A stretch of DNA of 5,209 nucleotides from an uncultured Ruminococcus sp. (lineage in GTDB: Bacteria; Bacillota; Clostridia; Oscillospirales; Ruminococcaceae): NCBI GenBank assembly GCA_910577575.1, contig CAJTOG010000100.1, positions 1-5,209 on the forward strand, written 5' to 3'. Of the stretch, positions 5,055 through 5,209 are shown one piece after another. Position 1 is the stretch's first letter, and every line of letters begins with the position of its first letter. Both the position numbers and the translations under genes were made by a program. The notes under the pieces are model-generated. The model did no database searches. It saw nothing but the letters and a program-made list of their open reading frames with translations, and was not told where the DNA came from.

Positions 5055-5209
5055 ATGAACAAGAAAATTAAACAAACCTTTGCTGGGGCGTTATCTTTGA
5101 TGTTCGTAGGTCAGGTCATGATCTATGGTGATGGTGCTTCGCAGGGTATTCTGCATGCTGAAACGATAGCGTCGGCAGCAGAAGCGATTGAGAGCAGAAA
5201 AAATGCAGC
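5055..5209 (+). CDS. Secreted protein with signal peptide, function unknown (3' end outside window)
   Basis: The first 51 residues of a protein cut by the window edge. The start is firm: AGAAGGAGG at 5040-5048 is an excellent ribosome binding site 6 nt before the ATG. The N-terminus has the three parts of a Sec signal peptide: basic MNKKIKQ, a hydrophobic stretch FAGALSLMFVGQVMIYG (about 9-25), then a polar region with a possible signal peptidase site after LHA (residue 34, before ETIASAAEAIESRKN). Export is therefore likely. The mature part shown is too short to assign a family, and I do not recognise it. Its place directly after agrD makes it a candidate output of the quorum-sensing system, but it may instead be an unrelated gene with its own promoter. 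Confidence 0.8.
   Translation, partial: MNKKIKQTFAGALSLMFVGQVMIYGDGASQGILHAETIASAAEAIESRKNA

Overview
The window looks like accessory DNA from a low-GC, AT-rich Firmicute, most likely a gut Clostridia/Ruminococcus-type bacterium. This rests on strong AGGAGG-type ribosome binding sites, sigma-A-like promoters, a Sel1-tailed mobilization protein, an integrase of a type common in gut Clostridia, and a peptide quorum-sensing (agr) locus. The species call is inference; no marker gene is present.

Left part (1-1977), mobile-element functions. A Sel1-repeat protein enters from the left edge. It resembles the C-terminal tail of Sel1-fused relaxases from mobilizable elements and ends at a clean intrinsic terminator. 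Next is a complete tyrosine recombinase with its own promoter and an intact catalytic set (R208, K250/K252, H311, R314, H337, Y347). A perfect 19-bp inverted repeat (586-604 and 1959-1977) flanks this gene, with a second, nested inverted repeat inside it. The unit therefore looks like a self-contained invertible or transposable recombinase cassette of about 1.39 kb.

Right part (1980-5209), a complete agr-type quorum-sensing locus in the order agrA-agrC-agrB-agrD. It is visibly more AT-rich than the integrase region. The locus holds a LytTR response regulator, a GHKL sensor kinase, an AgrB membrane endopeptidase and a 46-residue autoinducer precursor that overlaps the end of agrB. The precursor has no cysteine at the cyclization position. 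It appears to make a serine lactone with ring Ser-Phe-Gly-Gly-Tyr. Between agrC and agrB lies a 9-bp direct repeat with exact 21-bp periodicity, followed by a near-consensus promoter (TTGACA-N17-TATTAT). This is the expected layout of a LytTR-activated promoter that closes the autoinduction loop.

How it fits together: AgrB would cyclize and export the AgrD peptide, AgrC would sense it outside the cell, and phosphorylated AgrA would bind the repeats before agrB and boost agrBD. A secreted protein begins 129 bp after agrD with its own strong ribosome binding site and runs off the right edge; it is the obvious candidate neighbour or output. The promoter of agrAC lies just outside the integrase cassette and sits within a small inverted repeat, so the recombinase unit could influence expression of the quorum-sensing genes. 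That last link is hypothesis.
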